A DNA stretch of 64,000 nucleotides, taken from NCBI RefSeq assembly GCF_027941955.1, contig NZ_CP115960.1, forward strand, positions 4,096,001 to 4,160,000, in the 5' to 3' direction. Below are positions 41,824 to 53,907 of this stretch, piece after piece. The stretch's first letter is position 1. Each line of letters begins with the position of its first letter. Source of the DNA: Sphingomonas sp. 7/4-4 (GTDB taxonomy: Bacteria; Pseudomonadota; Alphaproteobacteria; Sphingomonadales; Sphingomonadaceae). Under the pieces are notes generated by a model, which was not told the DNA's origin, made no database searches, and saw only the letters and a program-made list of their open reading frames with translations. The position numbers and the translations under genes are program-made.

Positions 41824-42264
41824 ATGGCTACCTATCTTCGGCAGAAGCCTGCGGCGTGGTTCATGGTCGTGGCGGTGCTTCTCGTGCTCTGGGGACTCGC
41901 GGGCTGCGCGTCCTTCTATGTCCATGTCGCCTATGGCCCGGACATCGATCCGAACGCTACCGACTGGGACCGCGCCTATTTTGCGGCGCTGCCGGCCTGG
42001 CTCAACATCGTCTATGCCGCTGCGGTCGGCGCGGGCCTGCTCGGCTCGATCGCCTTGCTGCTGCGCTCGAAGCTGGCCCAGCCGCTCTATGTGATCTCGC
42101 TGATCGCCGTGGTGATCCAGTTCGGCTACATCTTCCTCGCCACCGACCTTGCCGCGCACAAGGGCGCGGCGACCGCTTATTCGTTCCCGGCGCTGATCTT
42201 CGTGATCGCGGTATTTCAAATATGGTTCGCGGGCTACGCCCGGCGGCGCGGCCGGCTCTCCTGA
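41824..42264 (+). CDS. Four-helix membrane protein of unknown function
   Basis: The 146-aa protein has four hydrophobic segments (about 12-31, 56-78, 86-105, 118-137) with a conserved-looking PDIDPNATDWDRAYFAALP loop. Similar small proteins in sphingomonads are annotated only as hypothetical. GGGAGGG precedes the ATG by 4 bases. Confidence 0.65.
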   Translation: MATYLRQKPAAWFMVVAVLLVLWGLAGCASFYVHVAYGPDIDPNATDWDRAYFAALPAWLNIVYAAAVGAGLLGSIALLLRSKLAQPLYVISLIAVVIQFGYIFLATDLAAHKGAATAYSFPALIFVIAVFQIWFAGYARRRGRLS

Positions 42265-42320
42265 GCCACCGGCGGGCGCCGTCGCTGGCGCCCACGGCGT
42301 CGCGGCGCTAGAGGAGCCCC

Positions 42321-43177
42321 ATGTCCACCTACACGCTCGACACCGGCACCAGCCGCGCCAATCCCACGCCGTCGCCGATGAAGCGGCTCACCATCCCCGC
42401 GATCCGCGATCGCAAGGGAAGGATCCGGTGGTGATGCTGACGGCCTACACCACGCGAATGGCGCAGTTGCTCGATCCGCATTGCGACGTATTGCTGGTCG
42501 GCGACAGCCTCGGCCAGGTGATCTACGGCCTGCCGTCGACCTTGCCGGTGACGCTCGACATGATGATCGCGCACGGCGCCGCGGTGGTGCGCGGCAGCTA
42601 TCATTCGCTGGTGATCGTCGACATGCCCTTCGGCAGCTATGAGGCGAGCCCCGAACACGCGTTCGAATCGGCCGCGCGCGTCCTCGCCGAAACCGGCGCC
42701 GCGGGCGTGAAGCTCGAAGGTGGGACGGCGATGGCGCCGGTGGTCGAGTTCCTCACGCGCCGCGGCATACCGGTGATGGGCCATATCGGCCTCACCCCGC
42801 AATCGGTGAACGCGCTGGGCGGCTATGGCGCGCGCGGCCGCAGCAATGCCGAGCATGCCAGCATCCTCGACGATGCCCGCGCCATCGCCGAAGCCGGCGC
42901 GTTCGGCATCGTGGCGGAAGGGGTGGTCGAGGGGCTCGCCAACGAGATCACCGCCGCGGTGACGGTGCCGGTGATCGGCATCGGCGCCTCGGCGCAATGC
43001 GACGGGCAGGTGCTGGTGACCGAGGACATGCTCGGCCTGTTCGAGCGCACGCCGCGCTTCGTGAAGCGCTACGACGATCTCGCTGGCCGCATTTCCGCCG
43101 CGGTTGCGACCTATGCCGCCGAAGTCCGGTCGCGGGACTTCCCGGGCGCCGAACAGGTCTATCCCGCGCGCGGCTGA
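42321..43177 (+). CDS. panB: 3-methyl-2-oxobutanoate hydroxymethyltransferase, apparent frameshift near 42418
   Basis: First step of pantothenate synthesis (ketoisovalerate + methylene-THF). The ATG at 42321 after GAGGAG starts MSTYTLDTGTSRANPTPSPM and reaches IRDRKG, then the frame changes in AAGGGAAGG; with one base restored it continues KDPVVMLTAYTTRMAQ, the normal PanB core, through DVLLVGDSLGQVIYG and GHIGLTPQSVNALGGY to 43177. Corrected length is about 285 aa. Confidence 0.92.
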
Positions 43178-43256
43178 AGGGCTAGCAGCACGCTTCCTTT
43201 AGGCGATACCCGCGGCTAAGGTCCGCCGCGCCCGCATCAACCCCACGGAGTCACTC

Positions 43257-43964
43257 TTGGCGCTTCCTCCCGGTACCACTGACGAAGCCTTTCTGCGCGA
43301 AGTCGACGAGGAGTATCGCCGCGATCAGGCGATGCACATCCTGCGCAACTATGGCCGCTGGATCCTCGGCGCCGTGGTGCTGGCGCTGGTCGCGTTCGCC
43401 GGCTGGCTCTATTGGCAGCATTATAGCGAGCAGAAGGCAGGCACGCAGGGCGAGCAATATGATGCCGCGATGCGCCTTGTCGAGGAGGGCAAGACCGCGC
43501 AGGCGAACCCCGCGCTCGACAAGATCGCCGCCACCAGCGGCGAGGGCTATGCCGCTACCGCACGCCTCGCCGAGGGCAGCCTGCTGCTCCAGAAGAACGA
43601 TATCAAGGGCGCCGCCGCGAAGTTCGCCGAAGTCGCGAACAATGCGAAATTCCCGCAGCCTTATCGCGATCTCGCGCTGATCCGCCAGACCGCCGCCGAG
43701 TTCGACAGCGTCAAGCCGCAGGTGGTGATCGATCGCCTCAAGGGGCTGATCAATCCCAATTCACCGTGGCTCGGCACCGCGGGCGAACTCGTCGCCGCGG
43801 CCTATCTCAAGGCGGGCAACAAGGCCGAAGCGGGCCGGCTCTACGGGCAGATTGCCCAGGGCGGCGAGAAGGTCCCCGAATCGATCCGTCAACGTGCGGT
43901 TCAGCTGGCGGGCGTACTCGGTGTCGACGCCATCGATCAGTCGAAGGATACCAAGGCTAAATGA
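43257..43964 (+). CDS. YfgM-like membrane-anchored TPR protein
   Basis: A TTG start at 43257 (CGGAG 7 bases upstream) gives 235 aa: a short cytoplasmic tail, one TM helix (about 36-53, ILGAVVLALVAFAGWLYW) and a periplasmic TPR domain. YfgM is an accessory of the SecYEG translocon and periplasmic chaperone network. The order yfgM-bamB-der is the same as in E. coli. It overlaps bamB by ATGA. Confidence 0.85.
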   Translation: MALPPGTTDEAFLREVDEEYRRDQAMHILRNYGRWILGAVVLALVAFAGWLYWQHYSEQKAGTQGEQYDAAMRLVEEGKTAQANPALDKIAATSGEGYAATARLAEGSLLLQKNDIKGAAAKFAEVANNAKFPQPYRDLALIRQTAAEFDSVKPQVVIDRLKGLINPNSPWLGTAGELVAAAYLKAGNKAEAGRLYGQIAQGGEKVPESIRQRAVQLAGVLGVDAIDQSKDTKAK

Positions 43965-45283
43965 ACAACAAGGTGAGGGTGGCTGCCGCTCTCGCGGCGC
44001 TCGCGATGGTGAGCGGCTGCGGGGTCTTCAAAGGCGGCGGCAAGAAAACCCCCGTGCTCGGCGAGCGCGTGCCGATCCTGGTGTCGGAGAGCGACATCGC
44101 TGCGGACAAGGGCCTCGCGGCCGTCGACGTGCTGCTGCCCGAAGCGGCGGCGAACGACGGCTGGCGCCAGCCGGGCGGCAATGCCTCCAAGTCGATGGGC
44201 CATCTGGCGCTCGGCGCGAGCCCGGCGCGCATCTGGTCGAAGACCGTCGCCAAGCCGTCCAAGAAGGAGCGCCTGGCGGCATCGCCGGTCGTGTCCGAGA
44301 ACAAGCTCTTCGTGATCGATACCGACGGCGTCGTCCATGCGATGGCCGCCGATACCGGCGCCGAATTGTGGCGCGCCAACACCGCCAATGAGGAGGGCAA
44401 CAAGTCCGCCCGTTTCGGCGGCGGCGTCAGCGTCGAGGGCGAGCGTGCGTTCGCGAGCAACGGTCTCGGCGACGTCGTCGCGATCAACGTCGCCGACGGC
44501 AACGTGCTGTGGCGCAAGCGCCCCGGTGGCCCGCTGCGCGGCGCGCCGAGCCTCGCCAACGGCAATGCCTATGTCGTGACGCAGGACAACCAGCTCTTCG
44601 CATTGTCGCAGGACACCGGCGAGATCAGCTGGACGGTCTCGGCCAGCCTCGAATCGCAGGGCGTGTTCGGCGTCGCGGCACCTGCCTCGGCGCAGGGCAC
44701 CGTGGTCGCCGGCTTCTCGTCGGGCGAGCTCAACGCCTATCGCTACGAGAATGGCCGCTCGCTGTGGGACGTGGTGCTCTCGCGCACTTCGATGTCGACT
44801 TCGGTGTCGTCGCTCTCGGATATCGATGCCGAGCCGGTGATCGATCAGGGCCGCGTCTATGCGATCGGGCAGGGCGGGCGCATGGTCGCGATGGATATCG
44901 CCAGCGGCAATCCGCTGTGGGAGCAGACCATTGCCGGCATCTCGACGCCCTGGGCGGCGGGCGAATGGCTGTTCGTCGTCACCGACGATGCCCGGCTCCT
45001 CGCGATCGCGCGCGGCACTGGCAAGATCCGCTGGATCTCGCAGCTGCGCCATTATGAGAACGAGAAGAAGTCGAAGAACCCGATCAGCTGGGTCGGCCCG
45101 GTGCTCGCTGGCGGCCGCCTCATCCTCGGCAACAGCCGCGGCGAGATCGTCTTCGCCTCGCCGACCGACGGCAGCGTCACGAGCACGATGGACGTCAAGG
45201 AGTCGATCACGCTCCCGCTCGTCGTCGCGAACAACACGCTCTACGTGCTGGACGACAAGGGCCGGTTGTCGGCGTATCGTTGA
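43961..45283 (+). CDS. bamB: Outer-membrane assembly lipoprotein BamB
   Basis: The 440-aa protein has a lipoprotein signal (lipobox VSGC, C20) and an eight-bladed PQQ-type beta-propeller (repeats such as DTGAELWRANTA, DGNVLWRKRPGG, ASGNPLWEQTIAG). BamB assists BamA in inserting outer-membrane proteins. It lies between yfgM and der as expected. Confidence 0.93.
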   Translation: MNNKVRVAAALAALAMVSGCGVFKGGGKKTPVLGERVPILVSESDIAADKGLAAVDVLLPEAAANDGWRQPGGNASKSMGHLALGASPARIWSKTVAKPSKKERLAASPVVSENKLFVIDTDGVVHAMAADTGAELWRANTANEEGNKSARFGGGVSVEGERAFASNGLGDVVAINVADGNVLWRKRPGGPLRGAPSLANGNAYVVTQDNQLFALSQDTGEISWTVSASLESQGVFGVAAPASAQGTVVAGFSSGELNAYRYENGRSLWDVVLSRTSMSTSVSSLSDIDAEPVIDQGRVYAIGQGGRMVAMDIASGNPLWEQTIAGISTPWAAGEWLFVVTDDARLLAIARGTGKIRWISQLRHYENEKKSKNPISWVGPVLAGGRLILGNSRGEIVFASPTDGSVTSTMDVKESITLPLVVANNTLYVLDDKGRLSAYR

Positions 45284-45287
45284 CCTG

Positions 45288-45437
45288 ATTCCCCTCCCTG
45301 CAAGGGAGGGGCTAGGGTGGGTAGTGACGGGTGGGGCTCGATGCCCCGCCCGTCACTTTGTTTATGCCACCCTTTGAGTCTAATAGGCGCGCAGACGCGC
45401 GCACCCACCCCAGCCCCTCCCTGCAAGCAGGGAGGGA
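45288..45437. repeat. Long inverted repeat, family C copy 2
   Basis: CCCCTCCCTGCAAGGGAGGGG...AGGGTGGGT on the left and ACCCACCCCAGCCCCTCCCT...GGGAGGGA on the right. The right end provides the GGAGG ribosome-binding site for der. It fills the bamB-der gap. Confidence 0.75.
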
Positions 45438-45449
45438 GTGAGTAAAAGA

Positions 45450-46830
45450 ATGCCCCTTCCCGTAGTCGCCATCATCGGACGTCCGAATGTCGGCAAGTCG
45501 ACCTTGTTCAACCGGCTCGTCGGCAAGCGGCTGGCGCTGGTCGACGATCAGCCCGGCGTCACGCGCGATCGCCGCGAGGGCGAGGCGAACCTGCTCGGGC
45601 TCGAATTCCGGGTGATGGACACCGCGGGCTATGAGGACAAGGACGTGGCGACGCTCCCCGGCCGGATGCGCGCGCAGACCGAGGCCGCGGTGCGCGAATC
45701 CGACGTCTCGCTGTTCATGATCGACGCACGCGCCGGGGTGACGCCGCTGGACGAGGAGATTGCCCGGTGGTTGCGCAGTACCGACCGTCCGGTGGTGCTG
45801 ATGGCCAACAAGGCCGAGGGCAAGGCGGGCGAATCGGGTATTCTGGAGGCGATGGCGCTCGGCCTCGGCGATCCGATCCCCTTTTCGGCCGAGCATGGCG
45901 AAGGCGTCGTCGACCTGTTCGAGGCGTTGCTCCCGCATGTCGAGCGCGACGAGGAAGAGGCGCAACCGCCCGAGGACGACGAGATCGCCCGATGCGCCGC
46001 TCAAGCTCGCGATCGTCGGCCGTCCGAACGCCGGCAAGTCGACTCTGGTCAACCGGCTGCTCGACGAAGACCGGATGATCACCGGTCCCGAAGCCGGGAT
46101 CACCCGCGATTCGATCTCGGTCGATTGGGAGTGGGAGGATTTGGAGGGGATCAAGCGCAAGGTCCGCCTGATCGACACCGCCGGCATGCGCAAGCGCGCC
46201 AAGATCGAAGAGAAACTCGAAAAGCTCTCGGTGATGGACGCGATGCGCGCGGTCGACTTCGCCGAAGTCGTGGTGCTGCTGCTCGACGCGACCCGCGGGC
46301 TCGAGGTGCAGGACCTCAAGATCGCCGATCGCGTCCTCCAGGAAGGCCGCGCGCTCGTCATCGCGCTCAACAAATGGGACGTCGCGGAAAACGCCTCCAG
46401 CCTGTTCAACGGCGTCAAGAGCGCGCTCGACGAGGGGCTGGCGCAGGTCAAGGGCGTGCCTTTGCTCACGGTCTCGGCAGAGACCGGCAAGGGGCTCGAC
46501 ATGCTGATGAAGGTCGCCTTCGAAACGCGCGAGGCGTGGTCGCGCCGCATTTCGACCGGACAGCTCAATCGCTGGTTCGAGCGCGCGATCGAAGCCAATC
46601 CGCCGCCCGCGCCCGGCGGCAAAAGGATCAAGCCGCGCTACGTCACCCAGAACAAGGCGCGCCCGCCCAGCTTCATCCTGTTCGGCACCCGCGTCGATCT
46701 GCTGCCGGTCAGCTATCAGCGCTATCTCATCAACAGCCTGCGCAAGGAATTCGATTTCGGCGCGGTGCCCGTGCGCCTGACGCTGCGTGCGCCCAAGAAC
46801 CCGTTCGATCACGACAAGAAGGGCGGGTAG
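45450..46830 (+). CDS. der: Ribosome biogenesis GTPase Der, apparent frameshift near 45988
   Basis: Der is an essential double GTPase for 50S assembly. The first G domain has GRPNVGKST and DTAGYED; the second has GRPNAGKST and DTAGMRK; a KH-like C-terminus follows to 46830. The two halves are in different frames: GAGATCGCCCGATGCG has one base too many in the CCC run; removing it joins DDEIADAPLKLAIVGRP. The start is ATG 45450 or GTG 45438, the latter closer to GGAGG. Corrected length is about 459 aa. Confidence 0.93.
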
Positions 46831-46925
46831 GGGTCACACCTCGCCGTCATCCATCAACGCCCTGTTTACGTTCCCGGTCTATTATCGCTCTGCTACCGTC
46901 GGGGGTACGCTTTGGGGTATGAACG

Positions 46926-47339
46926 TTGACGATCGCCGATGATCCGCTGGTGAACTGGGAAAATTTCCAGCAGGCGCGCTCCGAGCTGGGCGCGAATTTC
47001 GTGCGCATCCTCGGCTATTTCCGCGAAGACGGCATCAAGTCGGTCGACCGGATCGAGGACGCGATGCGCAGCCAGAACGCCACGGCGATGGTGATTCCCG
47101 CGCACACGCTCAAGGGCGAGGCGCGCCAGTTCGGCGCCGACCCGCTTTCCGACGTGGCCGAGACGATCGAGATGATCGCGCGCGGCTGCATCGAGCGCCG
47201 CGAGACGCCGACCGAGGCGCTCGAGCACGTCGTGAAGCTGCGCCCGTTGTTCGAGACCACGCTCGACATGCTCGAACGCGAGGCGAATCCGCTGGTGGCG
47301 CGCAAGCCGGCTGCGTTCGGGCGCCGGCCGGTTCTCTGA
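46926..47339 (+). CDS. Hpt-domain protein
   Basis: A TTG start at 46926 gives 137 aa with a histidine phosphotransfer helix: H60 in PAHTLKGEARQFGA. No kinase domain is present, so it is a stand-alone phosphorelay shuttle whose partners are not nearby. An ATG at 46919 leads to a stop after seven codons. Confidence 0.8.
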   Translation: MTIADDPLVNWENFQQARSELGANFVRILGYFREDGIKSVDRIEDAMRSQNATAMVIPAHTLKGEARQFGADPLSDVAETIEMIARGCIERRETPTEALEHVVKLRPLFETTLDMLEREANPLVARKPAAFGRRPVL

Positions 47340-47352
47340 GGGTCGGAAATAC

Positions 47353-47442
47353 ACCGTCGTCCCGGCGAAAGCCGGGATCCAGAGCCAAGCACGACCGTCG
47401 GGGCAGAATAACCCTGGATCCCGGCCTTCGCCGGGATGACGG
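47353..47442. repeat. Inverted repeat, family D (CGTCGTCCCGGCGAAAGCC)
   Basis: CCGTCGTCCCGGCGAAAGCC... GGGATCCAG and its mirror CTGGATCCCGGCCTTCGCCG...GGATGACGG around a 32-bp centre. This motif is widely dispersed between genes in many alphaproteobacteria. The gap 47340-47518 holds no gene. Confidence 0.75.
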
Positions 47443-47518
47443 ATGAGAGTGAAGCCGGGACTCGTGCTGCAGGCCGTTCGCCTGCCGCCTGCGCTCCGGC
47501 CTCCGCCGGAGCACAAAC

Positions 47519-48001
47519 CTAGCTCGCTTCTTCGGCCTTGCTGTTGAGCTGGATGTAGTTCTCCAGCCCCATCCGCGCGATCATGTCGAACTGGCGTTCG
47601 AGCGTGTCGACATGCTCTTCCTCGCTTTCGAGGATATCCACGAACAGGTCGCGGGTGACGAAGTCGCGCACCGCCTCGCAATGCGGGATCGCTTCCTTGA
47701 GCACGGCGATCGCCTCGACTTCCACTGCGAGGTCGGCGCGGAGGATCTCCTCGACGGTCTCGCCGATGCGCAGGCGGCCGAGCAATTGGAAGTTGGGAAG
47801 CCCTTCGAGGAACAGGATGCGTTCCGCCAATTTGTCGGCGTGCTTCATCTCGTCGATCGATTCGTGGCGCTCGAGCTCGGCGAGCTTCTTGACGCCCCAA
47901 TTGTCGAGCAGCCGGTAATGCAGCCAGTACTGGTTGATCGCGGTGAGCTCGTTCTTGAGCACCTCGTTGAGGAATTCGAGGACCTTTGCGTCGCCCTTCA
48001 T
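47519..48001 (-). CDS. bfr: Bacterioferritin
   Basis: Iron-storage 24-mer. From the MKGDAKV start (48001; an ATG at 48010 adds MKA) all key residues fall at their usual positions: ferroxidase ligands E18, E51, H54, E94, E127, H130 and haem-ligand M52. About 160 aa. It is followed upstream on the same strand by bfd, so storage and release genes are adjacent. Confidence 0.95.
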   Translation of the reverse strand: MKGDAKVLEFLNEVLKNELTAINQYWLHYRLLDNWGVKKLAELERHESIDEMKHADKLAERILFLEGLPNFQLLGRLRIGETVEEILRADLAVEVEAIAVLKEAIPHCEAVRDFVTRDLFVDILESEEEHVDTLERQFDMIARMGLENYIQLNSKAEEAS

Positions 48002-48092
48002 GGCTTTCATCCCTATGCTTTACCGGGATGCCATAGCGCTAAAAGAAGGTGCCGGAAACCGCAGAAATCCGCGGTTTTTCTAGTTGCGAACG

Positions 48093-48263
48093 CTACGCAG
48101 CCGCACGCTCGGCGTTGATGATCTCGCGCGCGAACGGCACGCACTGGCCGCATTTCGGGCTGCGTCCGAGCGCGCGATAGGCCTGGCACGCGCTGGTCGC
48201 GCCCTCACGGGCAGCCGCACGCACATCGTTTTCCCGAATTGCATTGCAAACGCAGACGACCAT
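48093..48263 (-). CDS. bfd: Bacterioferritin-associated ferredoxin
   Basis: The 56-aa [2Fe-2S] protein has cysteines at C4, C6, C38 and C41 (VCVCNA, KCGQC), exactly as in Bfd, which reduces bacterioferritin to release iron. The frame is accidentally continuous with the DUF418 gene upstream, but the MVVCVCNAI start at 48263 and the Fur-like boxes just before it show it is separate. Confidence 0.92.
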   Translation of the reverse strand: MVVCVCNAIRENDVRAAAREGATSACQAYRALGRSPKCGQCVPFAREIINAERAAA

Positions 48264-48300
48264 CGCACCCTCACGCCTCGATGGGGAGGATGTACGGCTA

Positions 48301-48339
48301 TTGAGACCGATTCGCAAGGGTATTGCGAGGCATTCGCAG
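48301..48339 (-). promoter_or_regulatory. Two Fur-like boxes in front of bfd
   Basis: TTGAGACCGATTCGCAA (48301-48317) and TTGCGAGGCATTCGCAG (48323-48339) are imperfect 17-bp palindromes spaced 22 bp apart, 38-76 bp upstream of the bfd start. They resemble sphingomonad Fur sites upstream of TonB receptors. Iron repression of bfd is the expected outcome. Confidence 0.6.
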
Positions 48340-49561
48340 TTAAGCTGCGGCCGCTCCGCGCAGCCTTTGCAAGCTTCCCGCGCCAGGCTGCGCCACAACC
48401 ATTCGAACGGCCCGAATCGGAAGCGCGCGAGCCACGGCTTCGACCAGAGCAGGATCATCGCCCAGATCGCAAGCACCACCGGATAGAGCTGCCAGCGTGA
48501 CAGATGGCCGAACCAGCCGAATCCATAGCCGTAGAACAAAGTGGTGCAGATCAGGCTGGTCAGCAGATAATTGGTGAAGGCCATCCGTCCCGCCGCGGCG
48601 AGCCGTTCGGTGAGCGCGCCGCCGGGCCTGGCGAGCAGCAGGATCAGGCATGCCCAGCCCGCGATCATCGGCGGCCGCAGCGGCGCGGTGAGCGTCCAGC
48701 TGCCCAGCGCCACCGAGAACAGGCTGAACTGCGCGAGGACGATATAGACGGCGAGCGCCGCATAAGCGGGCAGGGCAATGCCCCAGCAGACCAGCAACCA
48801 GCGGCGATAGCGTGCGCGCGGCCATTCGCCCCGCAGCATGCCGCTCTTCAGCCCGGCCATGCCGAACAGCATATAGGCCAGCGTCTCGGGCCCGTAGAAC
48901 CACAGCATCGGCAGCGGCGTGGTGAGATGCTCGTCGAGCCGCGCGCGCAGGATTGCCGGATAATCGCTGCGAAACAGCGCGAGCTCGCGCGCGATTTCGG
49001 CCGGCGCCGGCACGCCCATCGTCTGGTTGAGCGCGGCCAGATCATGCCCCGCATGCACTGCGATCGGCACGGCGGCGAAGAGCAGGATAGAGAATCCGAT
49101 CAGCAGCACGCCCAGCGCCAGCAGCCGCTCGGTCGGCAGCGTGCGCAAGCCGAAGGCGAGCATCCCGACTAGCGCATAATGGGTGAGGATGTCGCCGTGC
49201 CAGACCAGCCAGAGATGCGCGATCCCGAAGGCGAGCAGCCAGAGCATCCGGCGGTAATGGACCGACGCGGCGCTCTTCTATTCGCCTCGGCACGCTCGAT
49301 CACCAGCAGCATCGAGGCGCCGAACAGGAAGGAGAAGAGCCCGCGCATCTTGCCGTCGAACAGCACGAAGTTGATGGCCCAGGCGGCGAGGTCCATGCCG
49401 TGCCAGCCGCCATAAGCGCGCGGATTGACATAAGCGGCCTCGGGCAGCCCGAAGCTCAGCACGTTGAGCAGCAATATGCCGAGCACCGCCACGCCGCGTA
49501 CCAGGTCGAGCGAGGCGAGGCGCGGGGCCGGCGCGTTCAGGCTCTGGGCGGGCGAGTCCAT
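48340..49561 (-). CDS. DUF418 membrane protein, two apparent frameshifts
   Basis: Begins MDSPAQSLNAPAPRLASLDL then VRGVAVLGILLLNVLSFGLP, the DUF418 N-terminus with about ten TM helices (FSFLFGASMLLVIERAE, MLFGMAGLKSGMLRGEW, FTNYLLTSLICTTLFYGYG). The frame changes near 49275 and again near 48383, where one added G gives the normal end SLARGSLQRLRGAAAA and a stop at 48340, just before the Fur boxes. Function unknown; often linked to envelope metabolism. Confidence 0.8.
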
Positions 49562-49571
49562 GCGCGGACGG

Positions 49572-50245
49572 CTACAGCCAGGTCGCGAGCTGCTCCAGCG
49601 ACTTCTTTTCGAGCGCATGCGCCGGAATCGTCGCGTCGGCGCGAGGATAGCCCGCCACGATCACCATCGCCGGCTTCTCATGCTCGGGGCGGCGGCACAC
49701 GCGGTTGAGGAAGCGCATCGGATTGGGCGTATGGACCAGGGTCGCGACACCGGCCTGGTGCAGCGTGGCGAGGAGCAATCCGCAGGCGAGGCCGACGCTC
49801 TCGGTGACGTAGTAATTCTGCTTCAGATCGTCGGGTTCCAGCCCGCCGCGGCGCTGGGCGAAGACGACGATCAGCCACGGCGCGGTTTCCAGAAACGGCT
49901 TCTCGGCGCCCGTGCCCAGCGGCCACAGGGCCTCGAGCCATTCGCTGCCCGCGCGGCCTTCGTAAAGGCGCGTTCCTCTTCCTCGGCGGCGACTCGGATC
50001 GCACTCTTCGCTTCGGGCGACGACACGATGCTGAAATGCCAGGGCTGGCGGTTGGCGCCGCTGGGTGCCGATCCCGCGGCGGTCAGCGCCGCCTCGATGA
50101 TCTCGCGCGGCACCGGCTCTTCGGCGAAGGCGCGGCAGCTGCGGCGGGTGCGCATGGCATCACTGAACGCCCGAGCGCGCTTTATGCGTTCGGCATCGGT
50201 CATGTGGGGATATGGCTGCCAGGGCAGCGCCTCGGGATCGGGCAT
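49572..50245 (-). CDS. Nitroreductase-family protein, apparent frameshift near 49965
   Basis: An FMN-dependent nitroreductase: RTRRSCRAFAEEPVPREIIE, APSGANRQPWHFSIVSSPEA at the N-terminus and HTPNPMRFLNRVCRRPEHEK at the C-terminus. The frame breaks in a GCCTTTACG context where one more T gives AFYEGRAGSEWLEALWPLG. The start is ATG at 50245 (a TTG at 50275 is possible). About 224 aa when corrected. Confidence 0.85.
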
Positions 50246-50282
50246 ATCCCAAATGGTGCACAATCCGGAAAGCAAAAGCCAG

Positions 50283-50714
50283 TCAGAGGTTATCCGGAGC
50301 CGCGGCGGCGCGATTCTCCTTGCGAATCACCAGCTTGAGACCGGACCATGTCTCATCCACCGCGCAGACCTTGATATCGACCAGGCCCCTGGGCAGCGCG
50401 ATTTCGCGGATCACGTCCTCGGTCACGTCGGTTTCGACCTTCGCCGCTTTCTTGGGCCATGAGACCCAGATGAAGCCGTTCGGCGCCATCAGCGGCTGCA
50501 ATGCGGCGAGTTCGCGTTCGAGCTTTCCGCGCTCGGTGACGAACAGATGTGCGCATTGGAGCCCGTCGGACGCGGTCGGCTGTTCCTCGACCTGCGCCGC
50601 TTTGGGATCCACGGCCTCTCGCACGCTTTCGGGCATATTGTGGAACCAGCAGCGCATCCCGCGCTTGAGGCCCAATTTGTCGGCGAGCGGCGTATCTGAA
50701 TAGCCTGCGGTCAT
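50283..50714 (-). CDS. DUF3052 family protein
   Basis: The 143-aa protein begins MTAGYSDTPLADKLGLKRGM, the characteristic DUF3052 start, followed by CAHLFVTERGKLEREL and GFIWVSWPKK. The fold resembles small Rossmann-like domains; role unknown. The open frame upstream of 50714 overlaps a repeat and is not used. Confidence 0.8.
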   Translation of the reverse strand: MTAGYSDTPLADKLGLKRGMRCWFHNMPESVREAVDPKAAQVEEQPTASDGLQCAHLFVTERGKLERELAALQPLMAPNGFIWVSWPKKAAKVETDVTEDVIREIALPRGLVDIKVCAVDETWSGLKLVIRKENRAAAAPDNL

Positions 50715-50773
50715 GCGAGTGCCTCCGCGCCGGAGCTTAGTCGCAATCGCCGGAGGGGAAGGGTTTAATGAAA

Positions 50774-50799
50774 AGCCCCTCTCCTTCAGGGGAGGGGCT
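50774..50799 (-). terminator. Terminator after purL
   Basis: AGCCCCTCTCCT/AGGGGAGGGGCT hairpin with TTTT on the minus strand, 8 bp after the purL stop; related to family C repeats. Confidence 0.7.
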
Positions 50800-50806
50800 A
50801 ATTGGT

Positions 50807-53025
<2,219 letters not shown>

Positions 53026-53129
53026 GCGTCAGCCCTTAGCGGCGCTCCATAGGTTCGTCACCCCGCTTGCGTGGCTCGGAATCTTGCCGGGGTAAGGGCT
53101 GGTTAAACCAACGGCGGTAACTGGAAGCG

Positions 53130-53537
53130 ATGTTGTTGCGGCCACATTGGATCGAGCGGTTCGAGGCGCGCAAGACCGTGCCGGGCGCCGACATGCCGGA
53201 ACTGGAACGACTCGCCGGCACCTGGGAATGCGATCTCTCCAACGATGCGCTGACCTGGTCCGCTCCCGTCTTCGAATTGTTCGGCATTCCCCGCGGCATC
53301 CGGGTCGACCGCCGCGACATCGTCGAGATGTACACGCGGGAATCGCGCGTGCTGCTCGATCGGCTCCGGAGCGAGGCGATCGCGAATTGCGGTGCCTTCA
53401 CCTTCGAGGCGCAGATCCGCAGGCCCGACGGCGGGCTGCGCTGGATGCGCGTGAGCGCCGACGTGGTCTGCCGGGGCGGCCGGGCAACGCATCTCTACGG
53501 GATCAAGCAGGACATCACTGACGAGATCGATGGCTGA
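53130..53537 (+). CDS. Single PAS-domain protein
   Basis: The 135-aa protein is almost all one PAS_3-type domain (WECDLSNDALTWSAPVFELF, FEAQIRRPDGGLRWMRVSAD, LYGIKQDITDE). There is no output domain; it may be a truncated sensor or a stand-alone ligand module. Divergent from purL. Confidence 0.75.
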   Translation: MLLRPHWIERFEARKTVPGADMPELERLAGTWECDLSNDALTWSAPVFELFGIPRGIRVDRRDIVEMYTRESRVLLDRLRSEAIANCGAFTFEAQIRRPDGGLRWMRVSADVVCRGGRATHLYGIKQDITDEIDG

Positions 53538-53571
53538 CGCTTCCGGGCAGTGGCACGAGCCGCGCCCCGCG

Positions 53572-53907
53572 TCAGAGTATCTCGCGCACCTTCTCCGGCG
53601 GACGCCCCAGCCGCACGCCCTTCTCCGTCGCCACCAGCGGCCGCTCGATCAGGATCGGATTCGCCGCCATCGCGTCGAGGATCGCATCGTCGTCGGCGCC
53701 CTTGAGCGGCTTGGCGGCATCCTCGGCGATGCGCAGCGCCACACGCGCGGTCATGCCCGCCCGGGCATAGAGCCGCGCCAGCTCGTCGCGCGAAAGCGGG
53801 GTCTTGAGATATTCGACGATCTCGATCTCGGCGCTGGCCTCCTGCAGGATCGCCAGCGTCTCGCGCGACTTCGAGCAGCGCGGATTATGGTAGATCGTGG
53901 CTTTCAT
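53572..53907 (-). CDS. arsC: Arsenate reductase (glutaredoxin type)
   Basis: The 111-aa protein starts MKATIYHNPRCSKSRETLAI with the catalytic Cys in NPRCSKS and the Arg in ILIERPLVAT. It overlaps the stop of the upstream exported-protein gene, so it belongs to the accB-accC transcription unit. Housekeeping homologues occur outside ars operons, so arsenic resistance is not certain. Confidence 0.88.
   Translation of the reverse strand: MKATIYHNPRCSKSRETLAILQEASAEIEIVEYLKTPLSRDELARLYARAGMTARVALRIAEDAAKPLKGADDDAILDAMAANPILIERPLVATEKGVRLGRPPEKVREIL

Noticed and set aside
26646..47442. CRISPR-like repeats
   Set aside because: The repeats are scattered, palindromic and unequal in spacing; there is no regular array or cas gene.
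48093..49247. DUF418 fused to bacterioferritin-associated ferredoxin
   Set aside because: The frames are joined only because of an apparent indel near 48383; a proper bfd start, Fur boxes and a DUF418 stop at 48340 lie between.
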